Assembly (NCBI GenBank): GCA_016839625.1
Contig: JAEOTY010000178.1
Span: 1-46,424 of the forward strand
Reading direction: 5' to 3'
From: Candidatus Hodarchaeota archaeon
GTDB taxonomy: Archaea > Asgardarchaeota > Heimdallarchaeia > Hodarchaeales > Hodarchaeaceae
Length of the DNA: 46,424 bases
In this document: piece by piece, positions 32,343-41,401 of the stretch
How the letters are laid out: every line of letters starts with the position of its first letter
Numbering within the stretch: position 1 is the first letter of the stretch
Notes under the pieces: model-generated
Database searches by the model: none
What the model saw: the letters and a program-made list of their open reading frames with translations, nothing else
What the model was told of the DNA's origin: nothing
Translations under genes and position numbers: made by a program

Positions 32343-33349
32343 CTCTCAATAATTTCCTTTTTTTCTTCTAACTGATATTCTTTGATGAGCTTTTGTTGTA
32401 ATATCTCATCACTTTTAATTATTGGTAGAAAATGGTTTAATATCTTGATTGCCGCAATTTGGTTTTTTTCAGCTTCCAATGTTAATTGGATGACTGTTTG
32501 AATAGCAATTTTTGTCGCTTGCCACTCTGGAGTTGTCTGATACATATTATGCTTCTTCAAATACTCGAGAACATCAGGATGAACGTTTACTTCTTCGTTT
32601 ACTTGTTTTTTAGACAAATAATCACGAATTTGACTTGCGTTAATTAACTTAAACTGGTTAGGCAAGGATAGAAAATGAACCTTTTCAAGTAAATAGTCTG
32701 GTAATTTATCTTGTACAAAAAAATAGAAATCGTCTTCCGAAAAAACTCCTTCCCTACCTGCAATAAAGTAATCTGCTTCGAAAATCTTGGGAAAAACGTC
32801 TTCTAATGGTTTAATATAATAGATAGGATCTAAAACCTTTTTAAAAACATCCATCCCCATAATGAATGAAATTTTCTTAATATCATTGAAAAAATGTTGA
32901 ACTGCTTTGATTAAATCGATGTACCGAGCCACATTCGATAAGCCAATTGTGATAGGGTATGGTAACTTCGAAGAATTGAATAGAACCTCAAGCATTTCAA
33001 CGCGATAACCCAATAATGACCGATCAAGAACATTAAGCTTTTTGTCAACATGAGAAAGAGAAAGCAAAATTACAACTTTGATAGGTTCTGAAGGATTTTT
33101 ACTTAAGCAAAGGTCAATTGCTTTTAGAAGAAGATCTAGATGAGGTAATGTTGGTGGATCAAAAGAACCCTGAATAATTAAATAATTTGAGGGGGGAACT
33201 GATCCCTTCTCTAGGTGAATGTCTTTAGGAAACATTCTGATTAAAGGTTTAATCAATGGACCAGATTTTTCAAATTGTTTTTGTAATTCTTGAGCCTTCC
33301 ATTCAACTTGGATAACGTTTTCTAACTTTTTATGCAAAGATATTTCCAC
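32312..33349 (-). CDS. Nicotinamide/nicotinate mononucleotide adenylyltransferase-like nucleotidyltransferase
   Basis: 345 residues, longer than a plain NadD (about 200). The nucleotidyltransferase core starts at residue 56: IIQGSFDPPTLPHLDLLLKA, in which TLPH replaces the classic HxGH, a variant of the FNPPTxxH type seen in some family members. FIMGMDVFKKVLDP provides the GxD substrate segment and INASQIRDYLSKK the usual S-x-IR motif. The C-terminal 90 residues are helical and unfamiliar. Together with the PncC-like gene it overlaps, it probably forms NAD or its deamido precursor; activity on other nucleotides possible. Third gene in a leftward run of four. Confidence 0.75.
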   Translation of the reverse strand: MEISLHKKLENVIQVEWKAQELQKQFEKSGPLIKPLIRMFPKDIHLEKGSVPPSNYLIIQGSFDPPTLPHLDLLLKAIDLCLSKNPSEPIKVVILLSLSHVDKKLNVLDRSLLGYRVEMLEVLFNSSKLPYPITIGLSNVARYIDLIKAVQHFFNDIKKISFIMGMDVFKKVLDPIYYIKPLEDVFPKIFEADYFIAGREGVFSEDDFYFFVQDKLPDYLLEKVHFLSLPNQFKLINASQIRDYLSKKQVNEEVNVHPDVLEYLKKHNMYQTTPEWQATKIAIQTVIQLTLEAEKNQIAAIKILNHFLPIIKSDEILQQKLIKEYQLEEKKEIIERWNQLSKLIS

Positions 33350-33373
33350 TCAATTCCTGATTTCACGAGTTCG

Positions 33374-33871
33374 TTAGAAACCCCAAGCATCTCGTCCCCG
33401 CATTCGTCGAACTTCTAGGATTTGACCAGAATGAGTAAATTCATGGTTGAAATGCAAAATGAACGCTTTACCTATGTTTTTATTTGCCCAATTCGGAGGA
33501 AACCCTGTTGTATCATAGGATTCTTCTAGCCAATCATCAGTTTTAGAGTCTAATACTTTTGCAATTTCTCCATTCACAAGTTTAAATTTGCTAAAGAGAT
33601 CCTCCAAAGTAAATGACTCTGGAAAGCTTCCTTCTGTGTTCATCCAAAAAGCAGTCATGTACTCATCAGAGAGTGCTATTGAATTACCACAAAATCTATG
33701 ATTTGCAATGGAATCATGATTAACAAGAATATGTCCCACAATCCATCCAATTGCTGGGGAACCAATTTCTGGTCGCCAACGTAAATCTTCCTCGTCTAAA
33801 TCACGAGTTACAAACTTCATTTGATTCTCTAAGGCATAACAAAGAGTTTTAATAAAATATAATGTGTTCAT
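33374..33871 (-). CDS. DinB-like four-helix protein
   Basis: 165 residues. DinB/YfiT fold with three metal-binding His candidates: WIVGHILVNHDS (about residues 47 and 52) and HFNHEFTHSGQI (about 138-150). Family members include thiol transferases and many of unknown activity. It stands between the SDR and adenylyltransferase genes, 24-25 bases from each, so is probably in the same transcript; how it relates to NAD metabolism is unclear. Confidence 0.8.
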   Translation of the reverse strand: MNTLYFIKTLCYALENQMKFVTRDLDEEDLRWRPEIGSPAIGWIVGHILVNHDSIANHRFCGNSIALSDEYMTAFWMNTEGSFPESFTLEDLFSKFKLVNGEIAKVLDSKTDDWLEESYDTTGFPPNWANKNIGKAFILHFNHEFTHSGQILEVRRMRGRDAWGF

Positions 33872-33896
33872 TTCATCTCAACCAGTTGTATACTTT

Positions 33897-34892
33897 TTAG
33901 ACTATTCCTTCTTTTTGCAACCAGTCCATTGTTTTTGTTATTGTTTCTTGAGCTGACCATTTGGGTTGATAACCCAACTCTGACCGGATCTTAGAATCAT
34001 CAAAGAGCCGGTCTCTAGAGAACTTTATGACGCGATACCGATTGAGAGTTGAGCGCTTACCTCTCAATTTTCCTAAGATCTCGCTGAAAAAGCCAACTGA
34101 ATACGCAAGAAAATAAGGATAGCTTTTAGGAGGTTTGGAAATATCTAATCTTGAGGCTATTTGATCATAAAGATCCTTTACTGTTATCTCAAATGATTTT
34201 ACATTATAAATTCTACCTTTAGCTTTACGCTGTTGACTAATAATAAGCAAGACCGCTTGAGCTAAATCCTCTGCTGCTACCCAGGTTTGTTTGGCTTTTC
34301 CATTACGAATCATTGGAAACTTTCCATTTTTCATGGCATTGGATATTTTTGCCATATGAGTAAAATCTCTAGATCCCATCACATTAGGTGGTCGGAGTAT
34401 TGATGCTTCTATAACTCCTTTCTCAATAGCATCCTTCACAATTTTTTCAGCTGCTACTTTGGACTTATGATAGTTTCCGTAAGGTCCATATGGAGTTTCC
34501 TCAGATATATAAACCGAAGCTACTCGTGGATAAACGCTTGATGAAGATATATGGATTAGGAAGGGGGAAGATTCCAATTGTGTCATTGCCTCAATCACAT
34601 TTAGTGTACCTTGAGCATTGACTTCCATTAACCGTGTGAGAGGAGCCCAATCATCTGCAAGAGCAGCTGCGTGAATTACAACATCAGGATGGAAATCATC
34701 TATTGCGAGATTTAACGATGTTCGATCAGTGATGTTTCCTTGATGAACAGTCAACCCAGCTCTTATCCTGCTCTCAGCTTTCGCCATGTCTCTCACAAAA
34801 AGTAAGATATCCGATCCCGAGTACTTTTCCTCAAGAGCATCTACTATATGACTTCCAACAAATCCTGTTCCACCTGTTACCATGATTTTCAT
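33897..34892 (-). CDS. NAD-dependent epimerase/dehydratase (extended SDR)
   Basis: About 331 residues. N-terminal Rossmann motif MVTGGTGFVGSHIV, then DRTSLNLAI, ISSSSVYPRV with catalytic Ser, and YHKSK giving the Tyr-x-x-x-Lys pair. ILRPPNVMG and AEDLAQAVLLI match extended SDRs that modify nucleotide sugars or 3-beta-hydroxysteroid-like compounds; substrate unknown. I prefer ATG at 34892, preceded by GAGTGA, over the GTG at 34901. First gene of the leftward run SDR - DinB - adenylyltransferase - PncC. Confidence 0.86.
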   Translation of the reverse strand: MKIMVTGGTGFVGSHIVDALEEKYSGSDILLFVRDMAKAESRIRAGLTVHQGNITDRTSLNLAIDDFHPDVVIHAAALADDWAPLTRLMEVNAQGTLNVIEAMTQLESSPFLIHISSSSVYPRVASVYISEETPYGPYGNYHKSKVAAEKIVKDAIEKGVIEASILRPPNVMGSRDFTHMAKISNAMKNGKFPMIRNGKAKQTWVAAEDLAQAVLLIISQQRKAKGRIYNVKSFEITVKDLYDQIASRLDISKPPKSYPYFLAYSVGFFSEILGKLRGKRSTLNRYRVIKFSRDRLFDDSKIRSELGYQPKWSAQETITKTMDWLQKEGIV

Positions 34893-35004
34893 ATAGTTCA
34901 CTCATGAGAGTATGATTTATTATAATTTCAGTAGATCTTCATCTAAAGACAGTTTAAAATCTCATTGTCGGAATAAATAATCTACTGATTTAAGGTGCTT
35001 CGTT

Positions 35005-35643
35005 TTGAAAAGCTCTTTGGAAAAAGCTCTTATTATCAGCATCCCATTTTCAGTTTTAATATTTAGCATCCTTGTTGTTTCATTTCTAATCCATGATTAT
35101 TCAAACCCTCTTGATGAGGATTGGATCACACGGCAATTCTTGATAGGAATGTTCATGTTCACTGGTCTAACAATAGTTCCTGGACTCCTTCACTTACAGC
35201 TGATCTTCTCTGGTAGGATTCCGTTCTGTATAATGAACTTAAGTCATCATCCCCCTTCGATTCGTCACACACACGAATTCCAATTTAGGGATCATTCAAT
35301 ATGTTCTGGTTGTTTTGGAAGTTTTCTCAGCATTATAATTTCAGAATTCATCTTTCTAGGGTATTTTTTGAATCCTCACATATTTCACGATAATCTAGCA
35401 ATGATTTTCTTTTTAATGGGATTAATCCTAATCATGTTATCCTATAGCCGATATTTAATCATTGTGAAACCGAACATTCGGTTAATTCAACATATATCTC
35501 TTTTTATAGGCTTAGTATTAGCCTTGATTGCATGTGATTTGACATTCAAGTCAGCTTTTGCCATGATTCTATTATTACCAAGTTGGTTACTATTTCTCAT
35601 TGGACGTGTTCAATTAGGAAAATTGGATCATCTAGAGTTCTAA
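35005..35643 (+). CDS. Membrane protein with CxxC, DUF2085-like
   Basis: 212 residues from a TTG at 35005 with AAGGTG upstream. Five to six hydrophobic helices (about 9-29, 46-68, 103-124, 130-148, 158-178, 182-200). Between helices 2 and 3 is a His-rich stretch, NLSHHPPSIRHTHEFQFRDHSICSGCFGSF, whose CxxC-G resembles the CaRCtGiy core of DUF2085. Metal binding is likely. It converges on the metal ABC transporter genes, 32 bases apart, which may or may not be meaningful. Confidence 0.6.
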   Translation: MKSSLEKALIISIPFSVLIFSILVVSFLIHDYSNPLDEDWITRQFLIGMFMFTGLTIVPGLLHLQLIFSGRIPFCIMNLSHHPPSIRHTHEFQFRDHSICSGCFGSFLSIIISEFIFLGYFLNPHIFHDNLAMIFFLMGLILIMLSYSRYLIIVKPNIRLIQHISLFIGLVLALIACDLTFKSAFAMILLLPSWLLFLIGRVQLGKLDHLEF

Positions 35644-35675
35644 AGTCCAGCTATTAGAATATAAAACTATCATAA

Positions 35676-36446
35676 TCAGAGAAAAAATAGCTGATTGATA
35701 ATTGTCTGAAGTTTGGGATCGAGAGGACTTCCTTGCCATATTATACTTTTATCAAGGCATACAACCCGAGTAGTAAATTCTCGAAGAAAACTCATCTTAT
35801 GGGTTACCAAGATAATTACAAGGTTTTTTTCTTGGTGAAGTTTTCGTATCAAATCCATGATCGCTCGCTCTACCCGAAAATCAAGAGCAGCAGTTGGTTC
35901 ATCTAATAAAAGTATTTCTGGGTTACTTACTAACGCCCTGGCAACCATAACCTTTTGCTGTTGGCCTCCGCTTAAATGCCCGATAGGACGTTTTCGAAAT
36001 TTCTTCATACCAACAGCTTGAAGTGCATCCTCAACAAAGGGATCCTCCTTCTTGAGACGCCTTAAAAACCCAACCTGAGCATAACGCCCCATTGCTACTA
36101 CATCTTCCACAAGAGCAGGAAAGTTTCGATCGATGTTATGAATTTGAGGAACATATCCTATATTCATATCTTGATGGTGTTTGATGGAATGTAATTGTCT
36201 TTCTTCTTTAAAAAACCTAATTGATCCACGTGTTGGTGGTATAAGTCCCAAAATTGCTTTAAGAAGGGTTGATTTCCCAGAACCATTTGGTCCACAGATT
36301 CCAAGAACCTCACCTTGATAAATATCGAGATTTATATTAGCTAAGGCAACTACATTCTGATAAGAAACGACAAGGTTATTCATACAGATTAATGGGGATA
36401 GAACGCCTCTTGATTCTGAGATCTCGACTTCAGTTATGTTTGTCAT
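35676..36446 (-). CDS. Metal ABC transporter ATP-binding protein (ZnuC/MntB type)
   Basis: 256 residues. Walker A GPNGSGKSTLLKAILG (about 53-68), Q-loop GYVPQ, signature LSGGQQQKVMVARAL, Walker B ILLLDEPTAALD and switch His in LVTHKM. Closest in style to the zinc/manganese subfamily. 15 bases after the permease gene in the same leftward operon; the ATPase closes the operon regulator - permease - ATPase. Confidence 0.93.
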   Translation of the reverse strand: MTNITEVEISESRGVLSPLICMNNLVVSYQNVVALANINLDIYQGEVLGICGPNGSGKSTLLKAILGLIPPTRGSIRFFKEERQLHSIKHHQDMNIGYVPQIHNIDRNFPALVEDVVAMGRYAQVGFLRRLKKEDPFVEDALQAVGMKKFRKRPIGHLSGGQQQKVMVARALVSNPEILLLDEPTAALDFRVERAIMDLIRKLHQEKNLVIILVTHKMSFLREFTTRVVCLDKSIIWQGSPLDPKLQTIINQLFFL

Positions 36447-36461
36447 TATATTCTACTTCTA

Positions 36462-37502
36462 TTAATATTCTTCATGCTTGTGAGTACTTGGAGCTTTTTC
36501 TGGAAGTTTACGCTTATCAATGACAATATCCCCTCTCCTATGATCATCATGAGAAACGTGAGAGTGAGGAGTGTCTGATTGTAGACAATCAGGATCATCA
36601 CAAGCTCCTTCATCAATAAATTTGCCGCAGAAAGGACATTCAGTAGGTAATTGAGCTACACGACGTTTTGGGGAAATAAAAAACGAAATTAGGAAAATTA
36701 AGGTAATTAAAGTGACTATCGTTGATCCTGATGGAAGATCAAATGCAACTGAAAGATAGAGACCACCGACTGTGGAAAATACTCCAAAAAATCCTGCTAA
36801 AAGTAATAAACGATTGAAACGAAACGTTAACTGGTAGGCAGCAGCTGCAGGTGTTATAATCATTGCGAAAACCAAAATTGCACCTATTGCCTTTAAGGAA
36901 ACAGAGATTGTCATCGAAACTAAAATCAAAAAAACATATGTCAATAATCTAACAGGAATACCAGATATCTTAGCTGATTCTTCATCAAAGGTCATGAAAT
37001 ATAACTCTTTCTTAATAGCAAAGATAACGATGATGATTAGAAGGCTAAACACAATCAATAAAGTGAATGTACTGGGACTAATTATCAAAATATTTCCGAA
37101 TAGGATCGAGGGCACATCAGTGCTATAGACTGGCATCAGACTAATGAAAAGGATGGCTAATGCCATGAAGAAAGAAAAAGTTACTCCTATAATGATTTCA
37201 TCTTTCATTATTCTCTTTTCATTCACATAACCAATACTAATCGAGGATAAAACAGAGAAGAGCATGATAACTAATAAAGGATCCCAACCCAATAAAATAG
37301 CCAAAGCTGCGCCAGCAAAAGCAGAATGAGCAATTGCCTCTCCAAGAAAAACCATTCCTCTTAAAAGTACAAAAGATCCAATCAATGCGCAAATAATCCC
37401 AATAAGTATTGCAGCAACCAACGCTTTCTGCATGAAATCATATTGAAGATATTGCCAAAAGGCATTAGGATTAAAGGTAATTTCTATTGAAAATAGCTTC
37501 AT
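36462..37502 (-). CDS. Metal ABC-3 family permease with C-terminal metal-binding tail
   Basis: 346 residues. The first 280 form the usual eight- or nine-helix ABC-3 permease (ZnuB/MntC type) with LLRGMVFLGEAIAHSAFAGAALA and IGAILVFAMIITPAAAA. The last 60 residues are extra: Cys289, Cys292, Cys301, Cys306 form a possible zinc site (CPFCG, C-x4-C) and His313, His315, His318, His321, His341, His343 a His-rich end. Such a tail, probably cytoplasmic, suggests metal sensing or buffering at the exit of the channel. Its ATG overlaps the end of the regulator gene by four bases. Confidence 0.9.
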   Translation of the reverse strand: MKLFSIEITFNPNAFWQYLQYDFMQKALVAAILIGIICALIGSFVLLRGMVFLGEAIAHSAFAGAALAILLGWDPLLVIMLFSVLSSISIGYVNEKRIMKDEIIIGVTFSFFMALAILFISLMPVYSTDVPSILFGNILIISPSTFTLLIVFSLLIIIVIFAIKKELYFMTFDEESAKISGIPVRLLTYVFLILVSMTISVSLKAIGAILVFAMIITPAAAAYQLTFRFNRLLLLAGFFGVFSTVGGLYLSVAFDLPSGSTIVTLITLIFLISFFISPKRRVAQLPTECPFCGKFIDEGACDDPDCLQSDTPHSHVSHDDHRRGDIVIDKRKLPEKAPSTHKHEEY

Positions 37503-37960
37503 TCTGAATATCCTCCTTCTTCAATTACTTTATTCCATTCTGTACACAGGTTTTCAGCTCTAATGGCTTCTTTTAGCTCACAGTCAGCTTGATGGAATTT
37601 TTTAATAGCGTTAATAAACTCGCACGAGACAATTGGTGTCAATCGTAGTGCTTCTTTTGTTCTAATTGGTGCTTTTAAGTCCAACGTCTCTTGAAAGTAA
37701 CTTTCAAGTAGATGCATGTGCCAAGTAATGTGTAAAGCATGTTCCTTTCCTGTCTCAGTCAATTTCACTAATTTATGGGGTTTCCAAGAGATAAGTTCAT
37801 TTTTTCGTAATTTCTTAATTAAAGAATGAAGAGTTTGTCTGCTACGATCGAAATGATATTCTTCATTCAAGATTTGAAATAGATCCCCTGCACGAATTGG
37901 TTTTTCCCAACTATATAGAAAGAGCAGAATAAGTTTTTCGGAATCAGAGAGTCCAACCAT
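37499..37960 (-). CDS. DtxR/MntR-like winged-helix regulator
   Basis: 153 residues. N-terminal winged helix (about 5-70: LSDSEKLILLFLYSW, then helix-turn-helix SRQTLHSLIKKLRKNELISW and wing KLVKLTETGKEHAL) followed by a dimerisation/metal segment ITWHMHLLESYFQETLDL. That HxHLLE and the later VSCEFINAI resemble DtxR-type ligands. First gene of the transporter operon and thus very likely controls metal uptake. No C-terminal SH3-like domain. Confidence 0.75.
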   Translation of the reverse strand: MVGLSDSEKLILLFLYSWEKPIRAGDLFQILNEEYHFDRSRQTLHSLIKKLRKNELISWKPHKLVKLTETGKEHALHITWHMHLLESYFQETLDLKAPIRTKEALRLTPIVSCEFINAIKKFHQADCELKEAIRAENLCTEWNKVIEEGGYSE

Positions 37961-38106
37961 TTTTCATCAACAGCAACCATGTAGATAATAAACTCAAGCT
38001 GGAAATTATCAGTTCAAGGAGCCATGTGAGTTATATTAAAGGTACTTGATAAATTTTTTCGTTGTAATAAATTTTTTAAATATGCTTTAATTTTGTAAAT
38101 CAATTA

Positions 38107-38115
38107 TTTTTATAA
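38107..38115 (+). promoter_or_regulatory. Putative TATA box for the metal-binding protein gene
   Basis: TTTTTATAA about 30-40 bases before the GTG/ATG start, in a very AT-rich 180-base divergent region shared with the DtxR-like operon. Expected to hold operator sites too, but no clear palindrome could be chosen. Confidence 0.35.
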
Positions 38116-38143
38116 GTTTATTCGGTAAAGAAATTCCATAATA

Positions 38144-39196
38144 GTGTTGAAAATGTCAAATGAAAGGGAAAACCTTTTTCTTCTTCTCGTACTTTGCTTA
38201 TTTCTATTCAGTGGCTCATTACAAATAGTATATAGAACCAATGCCGACAACCAGCAGTCTTCTGATCTAAAAGTTACTGTTTCTTTATCGACGATTGGTG
38301 ATTGGACTCAGAATGTTGCTGGTGATCTATTTACTATTAAGAGTATTGTCAGTGGTCTCGAAAATCCACACACATACGATCCTTTACCATCAGAAATCGC
38401 TGAAGTTGCCAGTGCTGATCTTTTTATTAGATTTGGTCTCGCAGGTCTGGAACCATGGGTAGATTCTGTGCTTCAAGCAAGTCCCCCAGCTAGAACTTTG
38501 ACTTTAATCAATACCTCCATTGAAGAATATATGGAATTTGATCCTGTTATAGGTAAAAAGAATCCTCATGTATGGATGAGCCCCATAAACGCTAAAGATA
38601 TGACATTTAAAATTTATGAAATATTAACAGAACTTAAACCAGAAAGTAACGCAACTCTTTACAGTAACCTCGTTTCATATCAAAATAGTCTTGATAACCT
38701 ACTCAGCAGGATTGATCTAGCCAAACAAAATTTTACTGGCACTAAAGTTGTAGTTCATCACCCATCGTTCATCTATTTCTTTGATTTACTTGGTTTAGAA
38801 CGAATTGGGACTATTGAGGAGACTGAAGGAGCCGAACCATCAGCAGCTCACATAGCTGAATTGACACAGCAAATGCTGGATGAAAAATGTGAGTTGATCA
38901 TCAATCAACCTCAATTAGATGAGGAAGATGTTAGAGCTTTAGCGCTAGATACAAATGCAAAAATAGCAGTTTTAACTCCATTATTAGGAGTTCAGGTTGA
39001 AGATTCTCTTAAAGCTGAATATGGAGATTCAATCGATGAATACATTGAAATTTTTGACTATAATCTATATAAATTGGCCCATCCCTATACCCCGTCAGTC
39101 GAAAGCACCTCAGGCTTTGGAATATTTTCATTTCTAAGTATTGGATTCCTTATTATTTCATTTATAATCATTCGAAAGAGACGAATAGACTCTTAA
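38144..39196 (+). CDS. Metal-binding ABC transporter substrate-binding protein (ZnuA/TroA type), membrane-anchored
   Basis: 350 residues. N-terminal signal sequence (hydrophobic 10-25), then the cluster A-I fold: VTVSLSTIGDWTQNVAGD, His76 in ENPHTYDP, His142 in NPHVWMSP, His205/His206 in VVHHPSF as metal ligands, and a late Asp/Glu ligand region. Instead of a lipobox Cys the protein ends in a transmembrane helix (about 322-342) and RKRR stop-transfer, so it is held by its C-terminus. No His-rich loop, which leaves Zn or Mn. GTG at 38144; an ATG at 38153 is an alternative. Divergent from its transporter operon. Confidence 0.9.
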   Translation: MLKMSNERENLFLLLVLCLFLFSGSLQIVYRTNADNQQSSDLKVTVSLSTIGDWTQNVAGDLFTIKSIVSGLENPHTYDPLPSEIAEVASADLFIRFGLAGLEPWVDSVLQASPPARTLTLINTSIEEYMEFDPVIGKKNPHVWMSPINAKDMTFKIYEILTELKPESNATLYSNLVSYQNSLDNLLSRIDLAKQNFTGTKVVVHHPSFIYFFDLLGLERIGTIEETEGAEPSAAHIAELTQQMLDEKCELIINQPQLDEEDVRALALDTNAKIAVLTPLLGVQVEDSLKAEYGDSIDEYIEIFDYNLYKLAHPYTPSVESTSGFGIFSFLSIGFLIISFIIIRKRRIDS

Positions 39197-39263
39197 TAAA
39201 AAAGTCTCATTATAAGGATCACAATAATTATGTTATTTTTTGTTCAGCGAGGCCTATTTCCAT

Positions 39264-40421
39264 ATGTCTGTATCAATTATCAACTATTTAGCTATAGGAG
39301 TTCTCTTAGTTCTCCTAGGTGTTTGTATCCTCTTATTAACAACACTCATGATCCGATATATGCAAACTAAGGTTCTAGCAACAGTTTTCTTGTTAGCAGC
39401 AATAGGGTTATTGTTTATTGCAAATGTTATTGAAATTAGTATGGCGGTAATTAATTTTGATAATCTTACTGTTAATTATGTCCAAGTCTCATTAATAAGA
39501 AATCCCGCAATATTCAACCTTTTAGGAATTTTTACCGCAGGCATGTTCTTGCTCTTCATTGACTATTTTGAGAACGAAAATATCTCTGCAACACGATTGG
39601 CAATATATTCAAGCATTTGTGTCGGACATCTGGTAAACTTAAGCATTGTAATAGGATTAGATCCCGAAACAATTAAATTAGATCCGTCTTTAGGTTTTTT
39701 AACAACAGTAGTCGGAATTACAATTTTATTAGGACTACCAATTTTCTCAATCTATGTCTCTATAAGCTGTCTCCGTTCTATAGCTGCTGTTAAAAAATAT
39801 GCATTTGATTTAACCCAAATACGGCAACTAAACCAGCTATCTTTAACCATAATACTTTATTATGTTGTCACGTTAGTTTTCCTCATCAGTGGTTCATTGC
39901 TAAACCAAAACGAAATGCTCTCCGACGATCTTTTCATTATATTATTTGTTATTTTACCACGATCAAGTCAGATTGCAGGAAGTCTCTTATTATGGTACGC
40001 TTATGCTATGTCTACTCGTACAGCTTTTCTTCAACCACAACGAATGCATAGATTACTCATAATTGCAAGAACAGGAGTACCACTATATTCATTCAATTTT
40101 AGAAAGGAAATTGAGGGCACAGATTCCATATTACTATCAGGAGGGATAACAGCAATCAAGTCCTTATTAAAAGAAGCAGTGGGAACTTCTTCTGAGATTG
40201 TAGCCATTAGGTTCAAAGAGAAAGAGATTATGGTAAGAAGCTATAGTAACTTCGGCATTTTTTTGATAGTTGACAGAACATCCAACTTTTTACGAAGAGC
40301 TATGGATTCGTTTGGAAATGAATTTGCCCAACAATTCCAAATTAATGAATTAGAGCTTATTGATGAAACAAAATTCAAAGATGCTGATTCATTAATCAAG
40401 AAAAACTTTGGTTTAGCATAA
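39264..40421 (+). CDS. Seven-TM protein with C-terminal longin/roadblock-like domain
   Basis: About 385 residues. Seven hydrophobic helices (about 7-29, 37-59, 83-100, 112-131, 142-166, 192-212, 223-247) with a short outside start. After the last helix, a soluble domain (about 262-360) starts with RLLIIARTGVPLYSFNF and continues LLSGGITAIKSLLKEA and FGIFLIVDRTSNFLRRAM. This I-x-R/D-x-x-G-x-P-L-Y-S opening plus the SGG/S-x-L helix is what longin and roadblock domains look like in Asgard archaea and eukaryotes. By inference it could link membrane sensing to small GTPases. Start chosen at ATG 39264; TTG at 39240 also open. Confidence 0.65.
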   Translation: MSVSIINYLAIGVLLVLLGVCILLLTTLMIRYMQTKVLATVFLLAAIGLLFIANVIEISMAVINFDNLTVNYVQVSLIRNPAIFNLLGIFTAGMFLLFIDYFENENISATRLAIYSSICVGHLVNLSIVIGLDPETIKLDPSLGFLTTVVGITILLGLPIFSIYVSISCLRSIAAVKKYAFDLTQIRQLNQLSLTIILYYVVTLVFLISGSLLNQNEMLSDDLFIILFVILPRSSQIAGSLLLWYAYAMSTRTAFLQPQRMHRLLIIARTGVPLYSFNFRKEIEGTDSILLSGGITAIKSLLKEAVGTSSEIVAIRFKEKEIMVRSYSNFGIFLIVDRTSNFLRRAMDSFGNEFAQQFQINELELIDETKFKDADSLIKKNFGLA

Positions 40422-40504
40422 TGATCTATTAATGCTTGATCATAAGTAATTACGAATAAAAAAACGAAAAGGTTCATAATAGAAAAGCTGTAAAGGAGAA
40501 GTAA

Positions 40505-41395
40505 ATGTCACAGGAATTACAACAAATTTCAAATAATGTTTTTCTAGTGAAAGGAAGCAATAACGGGAGATTTCCTTTTTCACATTCAATCCTAATTTTT
40601 AGTGGCTCCAATGAAGCGGTACTTATAGACACGGGTTGTGGGATTAAGATCCTCAAAAAACTCAAGGATTTATTTCACATCTATCGTATAATCAATTCTC
40701 ATACCCATCCTGATCACTCTGCAGGTAATTGGTTTTTTCAAGAAGATGTTGAGTCAATTGAGGTTCCCTTACAAGGATTTAACACCAGTGGAAATATTTT
40801 AGCATTATCCAATCGATTTACTGAACCTGGAGAGATTGCCAAGTACTGGAGGGATCACATCCCATCAATCATGGGGATGAAGAATTGTAAACCAACCCAA
40901 AGCTTTGATAATAAATCCGTGTTTGATTTTGGAGAGGTCACACTCCTTCCCATTCACACGCCTGGACATACGATCGACCATTATTGTTTTTATGAACCAG
41001 ATGAAAAGATTCTGTTTTCCTTTGACATCGATTTGACTTCCTTTGGGCCGTGGTACGGCCATCGTGAATCAAGTATCCCCCAATTCAAGAACTCAATCGA
41101 CAAACTCATGAAATTAGAGGTAAAAACCCTTGTATCATCACACAAAGGCATTATTACCAGAAATATTTATGGAGAATTAGCTAATTTCTATAAAAGATTT
41201 GATGAAAGAAGTGAGAAGATTCGAGCTTTATTAAAAGATGGAATAATATCGATTGAACAACTTGTTGAGCGAAAACCAATTTATGGAGAATTTCCTTACG
41301 CTGAACAAATTTTGAAATTCTGGGAAGAACAAATGATTAGAAAACATGTGGTAGAAATCCAACAGAAAGGTGAGTTTTTAGACATTTTTCTATGA
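40505..41395 (+). CDS. Metallo-beta-lactamase fold hydrolase
   Basis: 296 residues with AAGGAG before the ATG. Metal ligands: His66-x-His68-x-Asp70-His71 (THPDHSAGN), His155 (HTPGHTIDH), Asp174 or Asp176 (FDIDL) and His213 (SSHKG). The C-terminal 80 residues form the helical end common in glyoxalase II-like and thioesterase-like members. Substrate unknown; no neighbour gives a strong hint. It converges on the flavoenzyme gene, six bases apart. Confidence 0.88.
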   Translation: MSQELQQISNNVFLVKGSNNGRFPFSHSILIFSGSNEAVLIDTGCGIKILKKLKDLFHIYRIINSHTHPDHSAGNWFFQEDVESIEVPLQGFNTSGNILALSNRFTEPGEIAKYWRDHIPSIMGMKNCKPTQSFDNKSVFDFGEVTLLPIHTPGHTIDHYCFYEPDEKILFSFDIDLTSFGPWYGHRESSIPQFKNSIDKLMKLEVKTLVSSHKGIITRNIYGELANFYKRFDERSEKIRALLKDGIISIEQLVERKPIYGEFPYAEQILKFWEEQMIRKHVVEIQQKGEFLDIFL

Positions 41396-41401
41396 AGATT
41401 T

